Positions 62,901 to 63,917 of a stretch of DNA of 64,000 bases are shown here, piece after piece. The position numbers and the translations under genes were made by a program. The notes under the pieces were generated by a model. That model did no database searches. It worked only from the letters and a program-made list of their open reading frames with translations, and had not been told where the DNA came from. Source of the stretch: Monoplex corrugatus (lineage: Eukaryota > Mollusca > Gastropoda > Littorinimorpha > Ranellidae); NCBI GenBank assembly GCA_030674185.1, contig CM060312.1, positions 7,172,528 to 7,236,527 of the forward strand, given 5' to 3'. Positions within the stretch are counted from its first letter, which is position 1; each line of letters begins with the position of its first letter.

Positions 62901-63600
62901 GCCTTGAGTGAGGCACCTGTGAAGTGGATGAGACGCAACTGTGTGGGCCCAGTCTTCCCAATGAGCCCATAGCACGCTCTACTCTGCACAGAAACCAGTT
63001 AGAGCTGAAAAATCCCACACTGATTTTTGTAGGAACTGATGACGATTCAAATCCATAACCTTCTAGTCAGAAGTGTATTGTGCTAACCACTGCACCACAA
63101 CGACTGGTATTGGGAGGGTAGATTTTGTGACTAGTGGTGGTTAGAATATGTTTGGTTTGTCCATTTAGTTGACAGGGATGGGGCATGCTATTTTGGATAG
63201 CTGGTGTGGGAATTTGTTTATTTGGCTAGAGGTGAGCCATTGGATTGGTTGGCATAGGATAAGCTATTGGTTTGGTTGGCATGGTGTGAACCATTGCTTT
63301 GGCTAACATGGAGCAAGTCATGGGGAGTGGTGAGCTGGTTAGCAGATAAGGCGCAGCGTTTGTTTGTGATCTTTGTTTTGTGATGAAAAATGTAACCATT
63401 CGTATGACTGTGTGTGCAGACTGGAACGGCAAAAAGCATCTGGCTGACGTCTTTGAACTGGTCAGCAGCCTGCGATTGCCATGGTTCCACTACAAAGACA
63501 CGTCATCAACGGAATGGAAACAAGTGTGCCATGATGTGTGGAAATTTGTTGATTCTGTGGTCACGAAACGATGTGACTCACCAGTCAGTCTGACAACCAG
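14461..63600 (+). CDS. GANP/MCM3AP, Sac3-family scaffold of TREX-2; 26 exons seen, 3' end outside window
   Basis: GANP is the nuclear scaffold of the TREX-2 complex. Its FG region contacts nuclear pores; the SAC3 region binds PCID2 and DSS1 and engages mRNPs; the CID region binds ENY2 and centrins; the C-terminal MCM3AP region is reported to act on the replication protein MCM3. All these parts appear here in family order: FG repeats, half an RRM, SAC3 with [12 protein letters not shown] and EYSRSSADQ, coiled-coil CID region, MCM3AP domain. The 26 exons sum to about 2100 codons. The vertebrate protein is about 1980 residues, and a few hundred C-terminal residues should still follow beyond 63600, so this orthologue is longer, mainly through its FG region. 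Exons: 14461-16492, 17052-17090, 18189-18284, 21184-21386, 22613-22793, 24374-24638, 26338-26427, 28150-28292, 28840-28911, 30284-30433, 31683-31954, 36529-36754, 39193-39393, 39977-40079, 41533-41741, 46806-46963, 47387-47551, 49451-49664, 52140-52300, 53403-53593, 55638-55837, 57222-57428, 58539-58805, 59842-60003, 61751-61880, 63420-63600. Confidence 0.95.
17052..17090 (+). CDS. MCM3AP exon 2, 39-nt microexon
   Basis: Acceptor TTTTTCCCAAAAG ends at 17051; donor GAGAGG|GTATGT. Phase 1 to 1. It encodes the linker [12 protein letters not shown] after a shared Gly. A length divisible by three means it could be skipped without changing frame. Confidence 0.8.
17100..17580 (-). mobile_element. 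SINE family 3, minus strand, degenerate
   Basis: Shares its body (GATATTCTGAGCAC, GCACTGGCAGGTCTGCACA, TTTCCATAAAC on the plus strand) and decayed head (TTTCTGATTGGAA) with 51360-51660. A CACTGGCACTGGCACAGGCACTGG microrepeat lies near 17416-17440. Confidence 0.55.
17905..18060 (+). mobile_element. degenerate tRNA-derived SINE
   Basis: TGGCCTACTGGATAAAACACC resembles an A box with its spacer and TTTTGATTCCTGATC a B box; an AAAGTCCCGCAGAAAC tail follows. It is not matched elsewhere in the window. Confidence 0.4.
18189..18284 (+). CDS. MCM3AP exon 3, basic linker
   Basis: Acceptor GACATTTTCAG ends at 18188; donor CGTA|GTAAGT. Phase 1 to 1, 96 nt. It begins [13 protein letters not shown], a short basic patch, then a Gln/Pro/Asn-rich linker. 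Like exon 2 it can be skipped in frame. Confidence 0.82.
18650..20230. repeat. ~30-bp minisatellite, TTTTATCTCAGTCTGTCTTCATTTTTATG type
   Basis: More than forty imperfect head-to-tail units of about 22-31 bp, all built from TTATCTC(A/T)GTCT and TTCATTTTT or TTTTTATTTTTATG. The array is almost pure pyrimidine plus TA on the transcribed strand and lies in the intron before the RRM exon. Because the units lack stops, all three frames stay open for 300-400 codons (hydrophobic F/I/Y/L/S/C strings). These are not genes. Confidence 0.93.
20340..20520. repeat. fragment of a dispersed repeat (shared with 6878-6962)
   Basis: AGCAGAAGGTCTAAAGAGGA, then GAAGC..TC.TCAAGCA and CTTAACTC, correspond to AGCAGAAGTCCTCAAAGGAG, GAAGCTTTCGTCAAGCA and CTTTAACTC left of the R2-like LINE insertion. 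Confidence 0.5.
20871..21080. repeat. pyrimidine-rich CT / CTGT stretch
   Basis: Degenerate CTCT/CTGT low-complexity sequence about 100 bp before the RRM exon acceptor. Confidence 0.8.
21184..21386 (+). CDS. MCM3AP exon 4: RRM, first half
   Basis: Acceptor CATTTTTCAG ends at 21183; donor GACTCAT|GTAAGT. Phase 1 to 0. After a basic linker ([19 protein letters not shown]) the exon encodes beta1 [13 protein letters not shown], alpha1 [17 protein letters not shown] and the beta2-beta3 part [11 protein letters not shown] of the RRM that precedes SAC3 in animal GANP. Alpha2 and beta4 should follow in the next exon but were not located. Confidence 0.88.
22440..22577. repeat. (CA)n/(CTGT)n low complexity
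   Basis: Short CA run, then CTGT repeats leading directly into the acceptor region of exon 5. Confidence 0.8.
22613..22793 (+). CDS. MCM3AP exon 5: linker after the RRM
   Basis: It encodes [16 protein letters not shown], a Pro/Ser linker and a basic, helical stretch ([20 protein letters not shown]). The donor is GAAAAG|GTAATC, phase 0. The start is uncertain. AG at 22612 gives a phase that does not fit exon 4 unless an exon of 3n+2 bases intervenes. AG at 22616 (start 22617) or at 22577 (start 22578, adding [11 protein letters not shown]) would keep frame directly with exon 4. None of these restores RRM alpha2/beta4. Confidence 0.7.
22794..24314 (+). other. intron 5, unassigned sequence
   Basis: No repeat family or exon is recognised with confidence. 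A good polypyrimidine tract and AG near 23386 is followed by an open stretch, but its phase fits neither neighbouring exon. Confidence 0.4.
24315..24348. repeat. uninterrupted run of 34 C
   Basis: Pure C homopolymer 20-25 bp before exon 6, where the polypyrimidine tract of the acceptor should be. The opposite strand is a G run that could fold into quadruplexes. Run length is also likely to be unreliable in sequencing. Confidence 0.95.
24374..24638 (+). CDS. MCM3AP exon 6: Ser/Pro/Arg-rich linker
   Basis: The donor is GCTAATG|GTGAGT (phase 1). The best acceptor by context is AACAG at 24368, but starting at 24369 breaks frame with exon 5. Starting at 24374, after the next AGAG, keeps frame and gives [20 protein letters not shown]. 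The exon encodes a disordered, phospho-site-like linker ([29 protein letters not shown]) between RRM and SAC3. There may be an unseen exon in intron 5, or a length error in the adjacent poly-C. Confidence 0.72.
24836..25385. repeat. 41-bp minisatellite, about 13 units
   Basis: Unit AAATCTGCCAGCAGTTACCT then GGCACACTCCCAAAGCCACCC, with variants GCTAGC/GCCAGC and TCAGCC, in direct orientation without unique spacers. It lies in intron 6. Confidence 0.95.
25535..25705 (-). mobile_element. two tandem tRNA-like SINE heads, minus strand
   Basis: Two B-box-like sites on the minus strand, GGGTTCGACTC (about 25660-25650) and GAGTTCAATCC (about 25560-25550), each have an upstream A-box-like segment (CAGCCTAGCTGATAGAATGC; TAGGTTCTTCTGATAGAGC). 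Confidence 0.6.
25733..26096. mobile_element. TTAA-bounded foldback MITE, family B (CCCTTTGACTCC ends)
   Basis: It starts TTAACTCTTTGACTCCCATACCC. Internal repeats of TTTGACTCC..CACCCTGTCCACCAGC are answered by the inverted AAGCTAGTGGATAGGATGAG and GGAGTCAAAGGGTTAA. An outer pair, CTGCTTGTACAGTGTATATTCAACACAT (25812 onward) against its complement at about 26065-26093, closes a long imperfect hairpin. Confidence 0.75.
26338..26427 (+). CDS. MCM3AP exon 7: N-terminal edge of SAC3 region
   Basis: Acceptor CTTGCTTTCAG ends at 26337; donor GGCAGA|GTAAGT. Phase 1 to 1, 90 nt. It encodes [20 protein letters not shown] then [10 protein letters not shown]. The last block matches the conserved (L)LDxRDrimRQ segment just before the Sac3 signature. 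Confidence 0.9.
26690..27065. repeat. 53-bp minisatellite, about 7 units
   Basis: Unit AGTGTTAGTGGTGATGCAAG, TGTAGTTTTCAGGTGAACC, ACATTCATTTTGTA, nearly identical between copies; diverged flanking units continue to about 27230. Each unit carries TTTTCAG|GTGAAC, which reads as both an acceptor-like and a donor-like motif. Confidence 0.93.
27535..28081 (-). mobile_element. SINE family 2, full copy on the minus strand
   Basis: On the minus strand the head at 28080-28020 reads CACTGTGGTGTAGTAGTTAG (A-box region) and GGTTGTGGGTTCAAATCCC (B box). A body of about 430 bp follows; the same head and body recur at 62620-63106. The far end (27559-27590) carries the TCATTTTGGATCTTCTCCATC motif of SINE family 1. 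Confidence 0.75.
28150..28292 (+). CDS. MCM3AP exon 8: SAC3 signature
   Basis: Acceptor CTGTATTTCAG ends at 28149; donor AGCACG|GTGAGT. Phase 1 to 0. It encodes [19 protein letters not shown], the hallmark of the SAC3/GANP/THP3 family (Cys-x3-Cys within [12 protein letters not shown]), then [13 protein letters not shown]. Confidence 0.95.
28499..28551. repeat. (TG)n microsatellite
   Basis: Pure TG array in intron 8. Confidence 0.95.
28840..28911 (+). CDS. MCM3AP exon 9: SAC3 domain
   Basis: Acceptor TTTGTGATCAG ends at 28839; donor GACCAG|GTTAGT. Phase 0 to 0, 72 nt. It encodes the conserved [12 protein letters not shown] motif. Confidence 0.93.
28985..29320 (-). mobile_element. SINE family 3 body, minus strand
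   Basis: Shares GTACAGTCTGCAT, ATTTCCATAAGTTAG, CAATATTCTGCAT and GGCGCTGGCAGGTCTGCACAC with other family-3 copies. The tRNA-like head is lost, and a family-B MITE end follows. Confidence 0.55.
29330..29402. mobile_element. MITE family B remnant
   Basis: GGATAGGGTGAGGGAGTCAG followed by AACGTTAAATTTTTGTAGTTGG, then GATAGGGTGCAGGAGTCAAA: a half-arm of family B. Confidence 0.6.
29710..30180. repeat. ~73-bp tandem repeat (about 4 units) plus a dispersed repeat tail
   Basis: Units of GTAAGCAATATGAACTGAAC, TGAACTTGCAGCTCACATT, TGCCTCTGTTAATGATGTAT, ATATTATCAAATTT. They are followed by TTGGACGAAGTGGTCAGTGCC, then CCTGTTGAAGTATTGAGTATG, which is also found at 30585-31025 and 45530-45690. Confidence 0.75.
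30284..30433 (+). CDS. MCM3AP exon 10: SAC3 domain
   Basis: Acceptor CATTCTGTCAG ends at 30283; donor CGAAAA|GTGAGA. Phase 0 to 0, 150 nt. It encodes [13 protein letters not shown] and [14 protein letters not shown], two of the best conserved blocks of the family. Confidence 0.95.
30585..31025. repeat. dispersed repeat, second copy at 45175-45690
   Basis: AGCTCTTTAAGTATAAATAG, TATCCCC..CTTCTGG, CTGTCATTTCTTC, GATAATTGGGTACATG, TAATTTAGGCCCGTTT, ATAAATTGGATGGAGTG and CCTGTTGAAGTATTGTGTATG occur in the same order in both places. The structure looks like the 3' end of a retroelement ending with the ..AGTCGGC.GGG..TTAA tail. It has no coding capacity. Confidence 0.65.
31683..31954 (+). CDS. MCM3AP exon 11: SAC3 domain core
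   Basis: Acceptor CATGTGGAACAG ends at 31682; donor TTGCG|GTGAGT. Phase 0 to 2, 272 nt. It encodes [50 protein letters not shown] and [18 protein letters not shown], closely matching the helical core of SAC3. The pyrimidine tract of the acceptor is weak. Confidence 0.95.
31979..32629. mobile_element. TTAA-bounded 650-bp MITE, family A (copy 1)
   Basis: Starts TTAACTCACTCGCTATG and ends CATAGCGAGAGAGTTAA, which are inverted repeats with TTAA at both ends. A near-complete second copy lies at 50664-51316, aligned end to end. TTAA flanks are the target of piggyBac-type transposases; no transposase is encoded. Confidence 0.85.
32630..32826. mobile_element. MITE family B copy, abutting family A
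   Basis: ACCCTTTGACTCTCTCACCC begins directly at the TTAA end of the family-A copy. An internal inverted pair CACCCCCATCCACCAGCTTC / GAAGTTGGTAGATAGGGTG and the closing GAAAGGGTTAAG are visible. Confidence 0.7.
32981..33055. repeat. (CT)n microsatellite
   Basis: CT array interrupted by CCT steps, ending in CACACAC. Confidence 0.95.
33285..34500 (+). mobile_element. hAT-like transposase remnant
   Basis: The open frame 33563-34498 (311 codons) encodes part of a domesticated- or hAT-type transposase: [18 protein letters not shown] (first catalytic Asp region), [20 protein letters not shown] (second Asp), then [15 protein letters not shown]. Upstream, in other frames, lie a [18 protein letters not shown] block and a broken BED/C2H2-like finger ([17 protein letters not shown]), so at least one frameshift separates the DNA-binding part from the catalytic part. 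The C-terminal dimerisation domain is missing: the frame ends in unrelated [14 protein letters not shown] sequence. It is a pseudogene, and the superfamily assignment rests on these blocks only. Confidence 0.65.
34501..35016. other. intron 11, unassigned
   Basis: AT-rich sequence without a recognisable element up to the left target duplication of the next LINE. Confidence 0.4.
35017..36460 (+). mobile_element. LINE with RNase H domain, 5'-truncated, 12-bp target duplication
   Basis: CACTTACACTCA occurs at 35017-35028 and 36449-36460 and flanks the element. The frame 34990-36003 starts upstream of the left duplication by chance; the element's own reading begins near 35030. It encodes an RNase H fold with the catalytic set: Asp in [10 protein letters not shown], Glu in [13 protein letters not shown], Asp in [13 protein letters not shown] and Asp in [12 protein letters not shown] after [10 protein letters not shown]. 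The C-terminal part contains [18 protein letters not shown] and endonuclease are missing through 5' truncation. The 3' UTR has poly-C and poly-T runs at 36358-36402. RNase H after RT is typical of I-group LINEs. Confidence 0.82.
36529..36754 (+). CDS. MCM3AP exon 12: SAC3 domain
   Basis: Acceptor GTGTTTGCAG ends at 36528; donor GTTGGG|GTGAGT. Phase 2 to 0. It encodes [39 protein letters not shown] and [11 protein letters not shown]. The [10 protein letters not shown] block is nearly invariant in GANP proteins. Confidence 0.95.
36783..37076. repeat. (TG)n / (TATG)n compound microsatellite
   Basis: Long TG array with GTATGT interruptions and a repeated GAGGGCATGTATGTTAGTG segment. Confidence 0.95.
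37205..37254. repeat. (TATATG)n hexanucleotide repeat
   Basis: GTATAT hexamers, about eight copies. Confidence 0.9.
37474..38173. mobile_element. TTAA-bounded 700-bp MITE, family C
   Basis: Starts TTAACCCTTTTAGTGCCGAA and ends ...GGAAGCAGTGAACAGGTTAA; the ends are imperfect inverted repeats with TTAA flanks. No coding capacity. Only one copy was seen. Confidence 0.6.
38280..38460 (-). mobile_element. SINE family 3 fragment
   Basis: TGGACTCGCTATGCATTACA, CATTATCAGC and TTGTACAGTCTGCATTG align with 29025-29140. Confidence 0.5.
38497..39150. mobile_element. TTAA-bounded 654-bp MITE, family D
   Basis: Starts TTAACTCTTTCACCGCCA and ends TGGCTAGAAAAGAGTTAA; the ends are inverted repeats with TTAA at both termini. 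It ends 42 bp before exon 13. Confidence 0.7.
39193..39393 (+). CDS. MCM3AP exon 13: end of SAC3 domain (winged-helix part)
   Basis: Acceptor TTTGTTCCAG ends at 39192; donor GGGGAG|GTAGGT. Phase 0 to 0, 201 nt. It encodes [39 protein letters not shown] and [10 protein letters not shown], matching the family's winged-helix segment. Confidence 0.93.
39408..39835. repeat. (TG)n-rich intron segment
   Basis: TG arrays at 39408-39442 and 39553-39590, with TG/TATG-rich DNA between and after them. Confidence 0.92.
39977..40079 (+). CDS. MCM3AP exon 14
   Basis: Acceptor GATGGGCAG ends at 39976; donor GTTGACA|GTGAGT. Phase 0 to 1. It encodes [20 protein letters not shown], the conserved block after the winged helix (compare (I/V)VNGGPLPPVP..T.VCSF), then [14 protein letters not shown]. 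Confidence 0.9.
40125..41080. mobile_element. large foldback element, family B related
   Basis: Arms are about 40180-40545 and 40755-40945. CTCACCCTATCCACCAGCTT, AAGCAAGTGATAATAATGAA, TGCAAAACAGCCAGCAAAG, ATTCAGAATATCCATATG and AAGCACAATCACCAGTAG on the left are answered in inverted order by CTACTGGTGATTGTGCTTCA, CATATGGATATTCTGAATG and GGGTGAGGGAGTCAAAGGGT on the right. The loop is about 210 bp. Extra copies of the outer end motif (TTTGACTCC..CACCCTATCCACCAG) are stacked at 40155-40380, and their complements at 40980-41075. Confidence 0.8.
41533..41741 (+). CDS. MCM3AP exon 15: Pro/Gln-rich linker
   Basis: Acceptor TGTTTGTGTAG ends at 41532; donor AATGAG|GTATGG. Phase 1 to 0. It encodes a poorly conserved linker ([39 protein letters not shown]) between SAC3 and the CID region. 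It is assigned by phase fit and position, not by homology. Confidence 0.8.
41825..42826. mobile_element. TTAA-bounded 1.0-kb element, family E, with nested RTE fragment
   Basis: Starts TTAACTCACTCTGTGC and ends GCATAGAATGAGTTAA; the ends are imperfect inverted repeats with TTAA. An RTE 3' fragment in the middle (42283-42460) explains part of the length. Confidence 0.55.
42283..42465 (-). mobile_element. LINE 3'-terminal fragment, minus strand
   Basis: The minus strand reads [11 protein letters not shown], then [20 protein letters not shown] and AVTKDRS, ending in CATGATGATGATG. It is the same terminus as at 48931-49121 in the opposite orientation, and it is degenerate. Confidence 0.6.
43165..43290. 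mobile_element. MITE family B half-element
   Basis: GAAGCTGGTGGATAGGGTGA followed by GGGTGTCAGAGGGTTAAG, then a second AGAAATCAAAGGGTTAAG. Confidence 0.65.
43655..43870. mobile_element. MITE family B copy
   Basis: CCTTTGACTCCCGCACCCTG at the left, inner inverted pair CACCAGCTTCCTGCAGGAAA / CTGGTGGATAGGGTGAGG, and AATCAAAGGGTTAA at the right, giving a hairpin. Confidence 0.75.
44560..44900. other. C-rich stretch ending in GAACTGAACTGAACT tail
   Basis: About 150 bp of C-rich, polypyrimidine DNA (44710-44870) end in an AACTGAACTGAACTGAACTC tail, also seen in the repeats near 29720-29940. It is probably the end of a retroelement. Confidence 0.45.
45175..45890. repeat. dispersed repeat, copy of 30585-31025
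   Basis: Collinear with 30585-31025 (GGGAGCTCTTTCAGGACAAA ... TTTAGGCCCGTTTTT ... CCTGTTGAAGTATTGTGTATG ... AGTCGGCTGGG). The right end to 45890 adds GCTTTAAGCAGTATGAATTTG. Confidence 0.65.
46120..46240 (-). mobile_element. tRNA-like SINE head, minus strand, weak
   Basis: The minus strand has GTGGCTAAGCCAATCAAG (A-box-like) and GGGTTCAAACTTC (B-box-like). Confidence 0.35.
46400..46713. repeat. (CA)n compound microsatellite
   Basis: CA array with CACACCA and GCACAC interruptions, ending about 90 bp before exon 16. Confidence 0.95.
46806..46963 (+). CDS. MCM3AP exon 16: CID region, first part
   Basis: Acceptor CACTCCACAG ends at 46805; donor GGCCAG|GTGATG. Phase 0 to 2. It encodes [20 protein letters not shown] then [14 protein letters not shown], an amphipathic helix like the GANP helix that wraps ENY2 and centrin, followed by [12 protein letters not shown]. 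Confidence 0.85.
47387..47551 (+). CDS. MCM3AP exon 17: charged coiled coil
   Basis: Acceptor AATGTTACAG ends at 47386; donor ATTGA|GTGAGT. Phase 2 to 2. It encodes [20 protein letters not shown] and then [19 protein letters not shown]. The Glu/Arg/Gln-rich coiled coil matches the position of the KERERREQERQ segment of vertebrate GANP. Confidence 0.88.
48243..48365. repeat. CT/CTGT-rich low complexity
   Basis: Pyrimidine array followed by two T runs. Confidence 0.85.
48405..48490 (+). mobile_element. SINE family 1 head
   Basis: GTTAGTTGGTAAAGTAGTAT (A-box region) and CATGGGTTCAAAGTTC (B box), followed by AGGCAGACCACA as in the copy at 2873. Confidence 0.6.
48700..48905. repeat. dispersed repeat shared with 62340-62460
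   Basis: CTGCCAGACAACTGCTGGCA, GATTTGGGTGGAGCATAT and AGAATTGTGTGA here correspond to CTGTCAGATAACTGCTGCAG, ATTTGGGTGGAGCTCATATG and GAATTATGTGA there. Confidence 0.6.
48931..49121 (+). mobile_element. LINE 3' terminus with (ATG)n tail
   Basis: [19 protein letters not shown], then after a +1 shift [20 protein letters not shown] and MRQGT-stop, then six GAT/ATG repeats. This C-terminal GK..GKRxPGRPR block followed by an ATG-repeat tail is common at the ends of animal LINEs. Confidence 0.75.
49122..49400 (-). mobile_element. RTE-like LINE 3' fragment(s), minus strand
   Basis: The minus strand reads [31 protein letters not shown] and PGDTDK-stop, followed by two copies of a short AAGAATCTNTCANCTGNC terminal segment (49130 and 49207). 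Confidence 0.7.
49451..49664 (+). CDS. MCM3AP exon 18: helical region between CID and MCM3AP domain
   Basis: Acceptor CTGTGTTCAG ends at 49450; donor AGACAG|GTTGGT. Phase 2 to 0. It encodes [37 protein letters not shown] and [20 protein letters not shown] then WRQ. The W-rich end aligns with the vertebrate LQRWRE. Confidence 0.88.
49688..49948. repeat. (TG)n microsatellite
   Basis: Very long TG array with a few C and A interruptions, starting 24 bp after the exon 18 donor. Confidence 0.95.
50664..51316. mobile_element. TTAA-bounded 650-bp MITE, family A (copy 2)
   Basis: Starts TTAACTCATTCGTTATG; ends GTAGCGAGAGAGTTGAA (right TTAA decayed to TTGA). Collinear with 31979-32629 over its whole length with scattered substitutions and small indels. 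Confidence 0.83.
51360..51660 (-). mobile_element. SINE family 3, best copy, minus strand
   Basis: On the minus strand the head has ATGGTTAAGACC (A-box region, near 51648) and GGTCTGGGTTCAATCC (B box, near 51615). The body then contains the complements of TTTCCATAAACC and GGCACCAACAGGTTTGCACG. Confidence 0.65.
52140..52300 (+). CDS. MCM3AP exon 19: start of the MCM3AP domain
   Basis: Acceptor TACCTGCTCAG ends at 52139; donor ATAGCAG|GTGAAT. Phase 0 to 2. It encodes [20 protein letters not shown] then [17 protein letters not shown], matching the basic helix, aromatic-Pro-x-Ala-Pro and SDRLRAL features of the vertebrate protein. Confidence 0.88.
52301..53160. other. intron 19, unassigned part
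   Basis: AT-rich DNA; no repeat family or exon was recognised before the tandem array. Confidence 0.4.
53161..53402 (+). repeat. 61-bp tandem repeat carrying the exon 20 splice acceptor
   Basis: Four units of GATATGTATGAAATGCGAAC, AGGTGTTAATGTTCATTGTT, TCAGGGCACAGATACTTTGTT. Each contains TTCATTGTTTCAG|GGCACAGATA, the junction used at 53402/53403. AG dinucleotides lie at 53218, 53279, 53340 and 53402, spaced 61, 61 and 62. From each of the three upstream acceptors the phase-2 frame meets a stop (near 53230, 53291 and 53416), so only the last is productive. Confidence 0.9.
53403..53593 (+). CDS. MCM3AP exon 20
   Basis: Acceptor TTGTTTCAG ends at 53402; donor GTCAAAG|GTGGGT. Phase 2 to 1. It encodes [38 protein letters not shown] and [10 protein letters not shown], a Leu-rich helical part of the MCM3AP domain. 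Confidence 0.87.
53849..53909. repeat. (TG)n microsatellite
   Basis: Pure TG array in intron 20. Confidence 0.95.
54020..54180. repeat. (ATT/ATG)n low complexity
   Basis: Degenerate TTATTATT and GATGATGATG arrays; a second block lies at 54505-54560. Confidence 0.85.
54195..54490 (-). mobile_element. Penelope-like element remnant (C-terminal part)
   Basis: The minus strand reads [20 protein letters not shown], then after a frameshift at a C run [20 protein letters not shown] and a stop, and beyond it [17 protein letters not shown]. The ILDRE..W..RG(V/I)KEAI....P.LNRD.GR..L.P.Y pattern is typical of the C-terminal GIY-YIG end of Penelope-like elements. Only this fragment is present. Confidence 0.55.
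54905..55060 (-). mobile_element. RTE-like LINE 3' fragment, minus strand
   Basis: The minus strand reads [39 protein letters not shown] and ADR-stop, the same terminus as at 56671-57027. Confidence 0.75.
55481..55535. repeat. run of 21 C followed by (CA)n
   Basis: C homopolymer 55481-55501, then a CA array. Confidence 0.93.
55638..55837 (+). CDS. MCM3AP exon 21
   Basis: Acceptor TGTGGTTTCAG ends at 55637; donor TCCAAG|GTAAAA. Phase 1 to 0. It encodes [40 protein letters not shown] and [16 protein letters not shown]. The WKL.L.LP and WL..KF blocks align with vertebrate (F)WKLVLVLPD and NWLKVKF. Confidence 0.9.
56075..56215. repeat. (TG)n/(GA)n compound low complexity, internally duplicated
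   Basis: GTCTGTGGGAGTGTGTGTGT and GAGGGGTGTGTGTGTGAGAG occur twice in tandem, about 58 bp apart. Confidence 0.9.
56459..56479. repeat. run of 21 C
   Basis: C homopolymer in intron 21, directly upstream of the duplicated exon 22 acceptor units. Confidence 0.93.
56488..57221 (+). repeat. tandem duplication of the exon 22 acceptor and exon start
   Basis: A unit of about 140 bp (TGTTGATATTTGCT.TCATGA, TGTTGCAG|A.AAA, a start of exon 22, then TTTTGGTGCATTA and a T/C tract ending CCTAG) occurs with its AG at 56530, 57081 and 57221. The third copy is the real junction. The second still encodes [12 protein letters not shown] before a stop. An RTE fragment sits exactly between units one and two. Confidence 0.82.
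56660..57038 (+). mobile_element. RTE-like LINE 3' fragment with 11-bp target duplication
   Basis: AGAGAAAACAA at 56660-56670 and 57028-57038 flanks 357 bp that encode [60 protein letters not shown] and a C-terminus [13 protein letters not shown] with its stop at 57016, without frameshifts. This is the C-terminal part of an RTE-type RT protein, 5'-truncated and young. Confidence 0.85.
57222..57428 (+). CDS. MCM3AP exon 22
   Basis: Acceptor GATGTTGCAG ends at 57221; donor GATGAT|GTGAGT. Phase 0 to 0, 207 nt. It encodes [34 protein letters not shown] and [17 protein letters not shown]. The VG(I/V)C(V/I) and ILFLLP blocks align with vertebrate VNVCIKV and LMLLLPP. The donor is repeated downstream. 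Confidence 0.9.
57380..57805 (+). repeat. ~60-bp tandem repeat carrying the exon 22 donor, 7 copies
   Basis: Units of CTCTTG(C/T)CTCACTATGAC, TTGTGTGATGATGTGAGTGG, ATTG(G/T)TGGATTTTGTTCTGTTT. GT of GATGAT|GTGAGT lies at 57429, 57489, 57549, 57609, 57674, 57739 and 57797. The first four are exactly 60 nt apart and the frame stays open through them, each extra unit adding [20 protein letters not shown] or a close variant. From the fifth on the spacing (65) breaks frame. Confidence 0.92.
58043..58102 (+). repeat. displaced copy of the first 60 nt of exon 22
   Basis: GAGAATATACTGAGTCAGTA, CAACATACATGTGGCAAGCA and CACTGTGGTACCCCCTT match the start of exon 22 (57220-57280) but lie in intron 22. 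Confidence 0.7.
58347..58520 (+). repeat. two-copy ~87-bp tandem duplication before exon 23
   Basis: ATGACTGCCTGAAATATGTC, TCAG.CTGATTTGGA and an ATTTTGA.AGAA end occur at about 58360-58432 and again at 58450-58520, just upstream of the exon 23 acceptor. Confidence 0.75.
58539..58805 (+). CDS. MCM3AP exon 23
   Basis: Acceptor CTTTCTTTCTCAG ends at 58538; donor ACACAG|GTAACT. Phase 0 to 0, 267 nt. It encodes [32 protein letters not shown] and [19 protein letters not shown], matching vertebrate (L)LQAKP..PALPLVVLVP and LVSAKLISDYTV. Confidence 0.92.
59120..59365. repeat. two-copy degenerate tandem repeat in intron 23
   Basis: CTTGTTAGACACGTTGAACT..TGTATTTTTGACAGGGGAA near 59140-59190 and ATTGTTAGACATGTTGAATT..TGTATTTTTGACAAGGGAA near 59300-59355. 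Confidence 0.65.
59526..59841 (+). repeat. 21-bp minisatellite ending in the exon 24 acceptor
   Basis: About fifteen units of GATATTTGTG(C/T)TGTAACCTGT. The last unit changes GTGATA to GTGAAG and that AG (59840-59841) is the splice acceptor. No better AG with a pyrimidine tract is close by. Confidence 0.9.
59842..60003 (+). CDS. MCM3AP exon 24
   Basis: Acceptor AACCTGTGAAG ends at 59841 and has no real pyrimidine tract; donor CACCAG|GTAAGG. Phase 0 to 0, 162 nt. It encodes [40 protein letters not shown], then RQGLNKLHQ, aligning with vertebrate (V)LQAVQWLVSHCP and the YVEDGIGHEF segment. Confidence 0.87.
60220..60780 (+). mobile_element. RTE-like LINE fragment, degenerate
   Basis: Blocks [35 protein letters not shown] and [20 protein letters not shown], then [19 protein letters not shown] and [14 protein letters not shown] pieces in shifted frames. 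Several frameshifts. Same family as the fragment at 56660. Confidence 0.75.
61127..61797 (+). repeat. five-fold duplication of the exon 25 acceptor inside (GAT)n arrays
   Basis: A block GA..ACAG|GCACCCAACACGTTGATA, then GGGCTGTACAACAGTGTG(C/T)TGGACCACAT recurs with AG at 61269, 61388, 61520, 61621 and 61750, separated by GATGATGATAATGATGAC arrays. Only the last continues into the exon. From the fourth acceptor the frame ends at a TGA in the next GATATGATG; the others meet stops in the same way. Confidence 0.9.
61751..61880 (+). CDS. MCM3AP exon 25
   Basis: Acceptor GATGATGACAG ends at 61750 (no pyrimidine tract); donor GAGAGG|GTGTGT. Phase 0 to 1. It encodes [20 protein letters not shown] then [12 protein letters not shown], closely matching vertebrate AIIELFNSVLQFLASVVSS and LCDLSWPVTEF. 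Confidence 0.92.
62160..62300 (+). mobile_element. short tRNA-like SINE fragment (family 4)
   Basis: Partner of the fragment at 13740-13870: GGTTGGCTTTCTTGATAAGA, CAGTCCCAGCCTGCA and CCATCATTCTGGTGG. Confidence 0.45.
62340..62460. repeat. dispersed repeat shared with 48700-48905
   Basis: Collinear short blocks (see the 48700 entry); no coding capacity. Confidence 0.55.
62620..63106 (-). mobile_element. SINE family 2, second full copy, minus strand
   Basis: Head at 63106-63045 on the minus strand (GTTGTGGTGCAGTGGTTAGC, then GGTTATGGATTTGAATCG) and a body collinear with 27590-28080 (GAGATACAGACACCTG.G.TG, TTGGTCAGAAGA, CTGTGAAGTGGAT, AGTCTTCCCA on the plus strand). Confidence 0.78.
63180..63325. 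repeat. ~33-bp degenerate tandem repeat before exon 26
   Basis: Four diverged units of TTGGTTGGCAT(A/G)G, then (A/G)TAAGC(C)ATTG, at 63220-63320. Confidence 0.6.
63420..63600 (+). CDS. MCM3AP exon 26 (last exon in the window)
   Basis: Acceptor ACTGTGTGTGCAG ends at 63419; donor AACCAG|GTAAAG. Phase 1 to 2. It encodes [20 protein letters not shown] then [16 protein letters not shown], matching vertebrate [20 protein letters not shown] and CSMVVQYASQI. The C-terminal few hundred residues of the protein lie beyond the window. Confidence 0.9.
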
Positions 63601-63915
63601 GTAAAGATTATTTATATGGTTATGATAATAGTGTTTTATAGTGGTGTGATGATAGTTAATGTTATGATGATACCAAACGGAAAAAAAAAACAAGGTTATA
63701 AAAAACAATATTTATAATACTATAACAAAAAAGAAAAGGAAAAAGAATACCATTCTTTAACCTGTGAAATCTGATGTTAATGGCTCAGACTGTAAAGTAA
63801 TTGTCGTATATGCTGAATGTGTGCTGCATATCACACCTCAGATTGATTGCCATGTCAGAAACACTAATTATTGACCACAGAGATGAGTGCTGGATGTGAA
63901 GGCAAAAAGACAACC

Positions 63916-63917
<2 letters not shown>
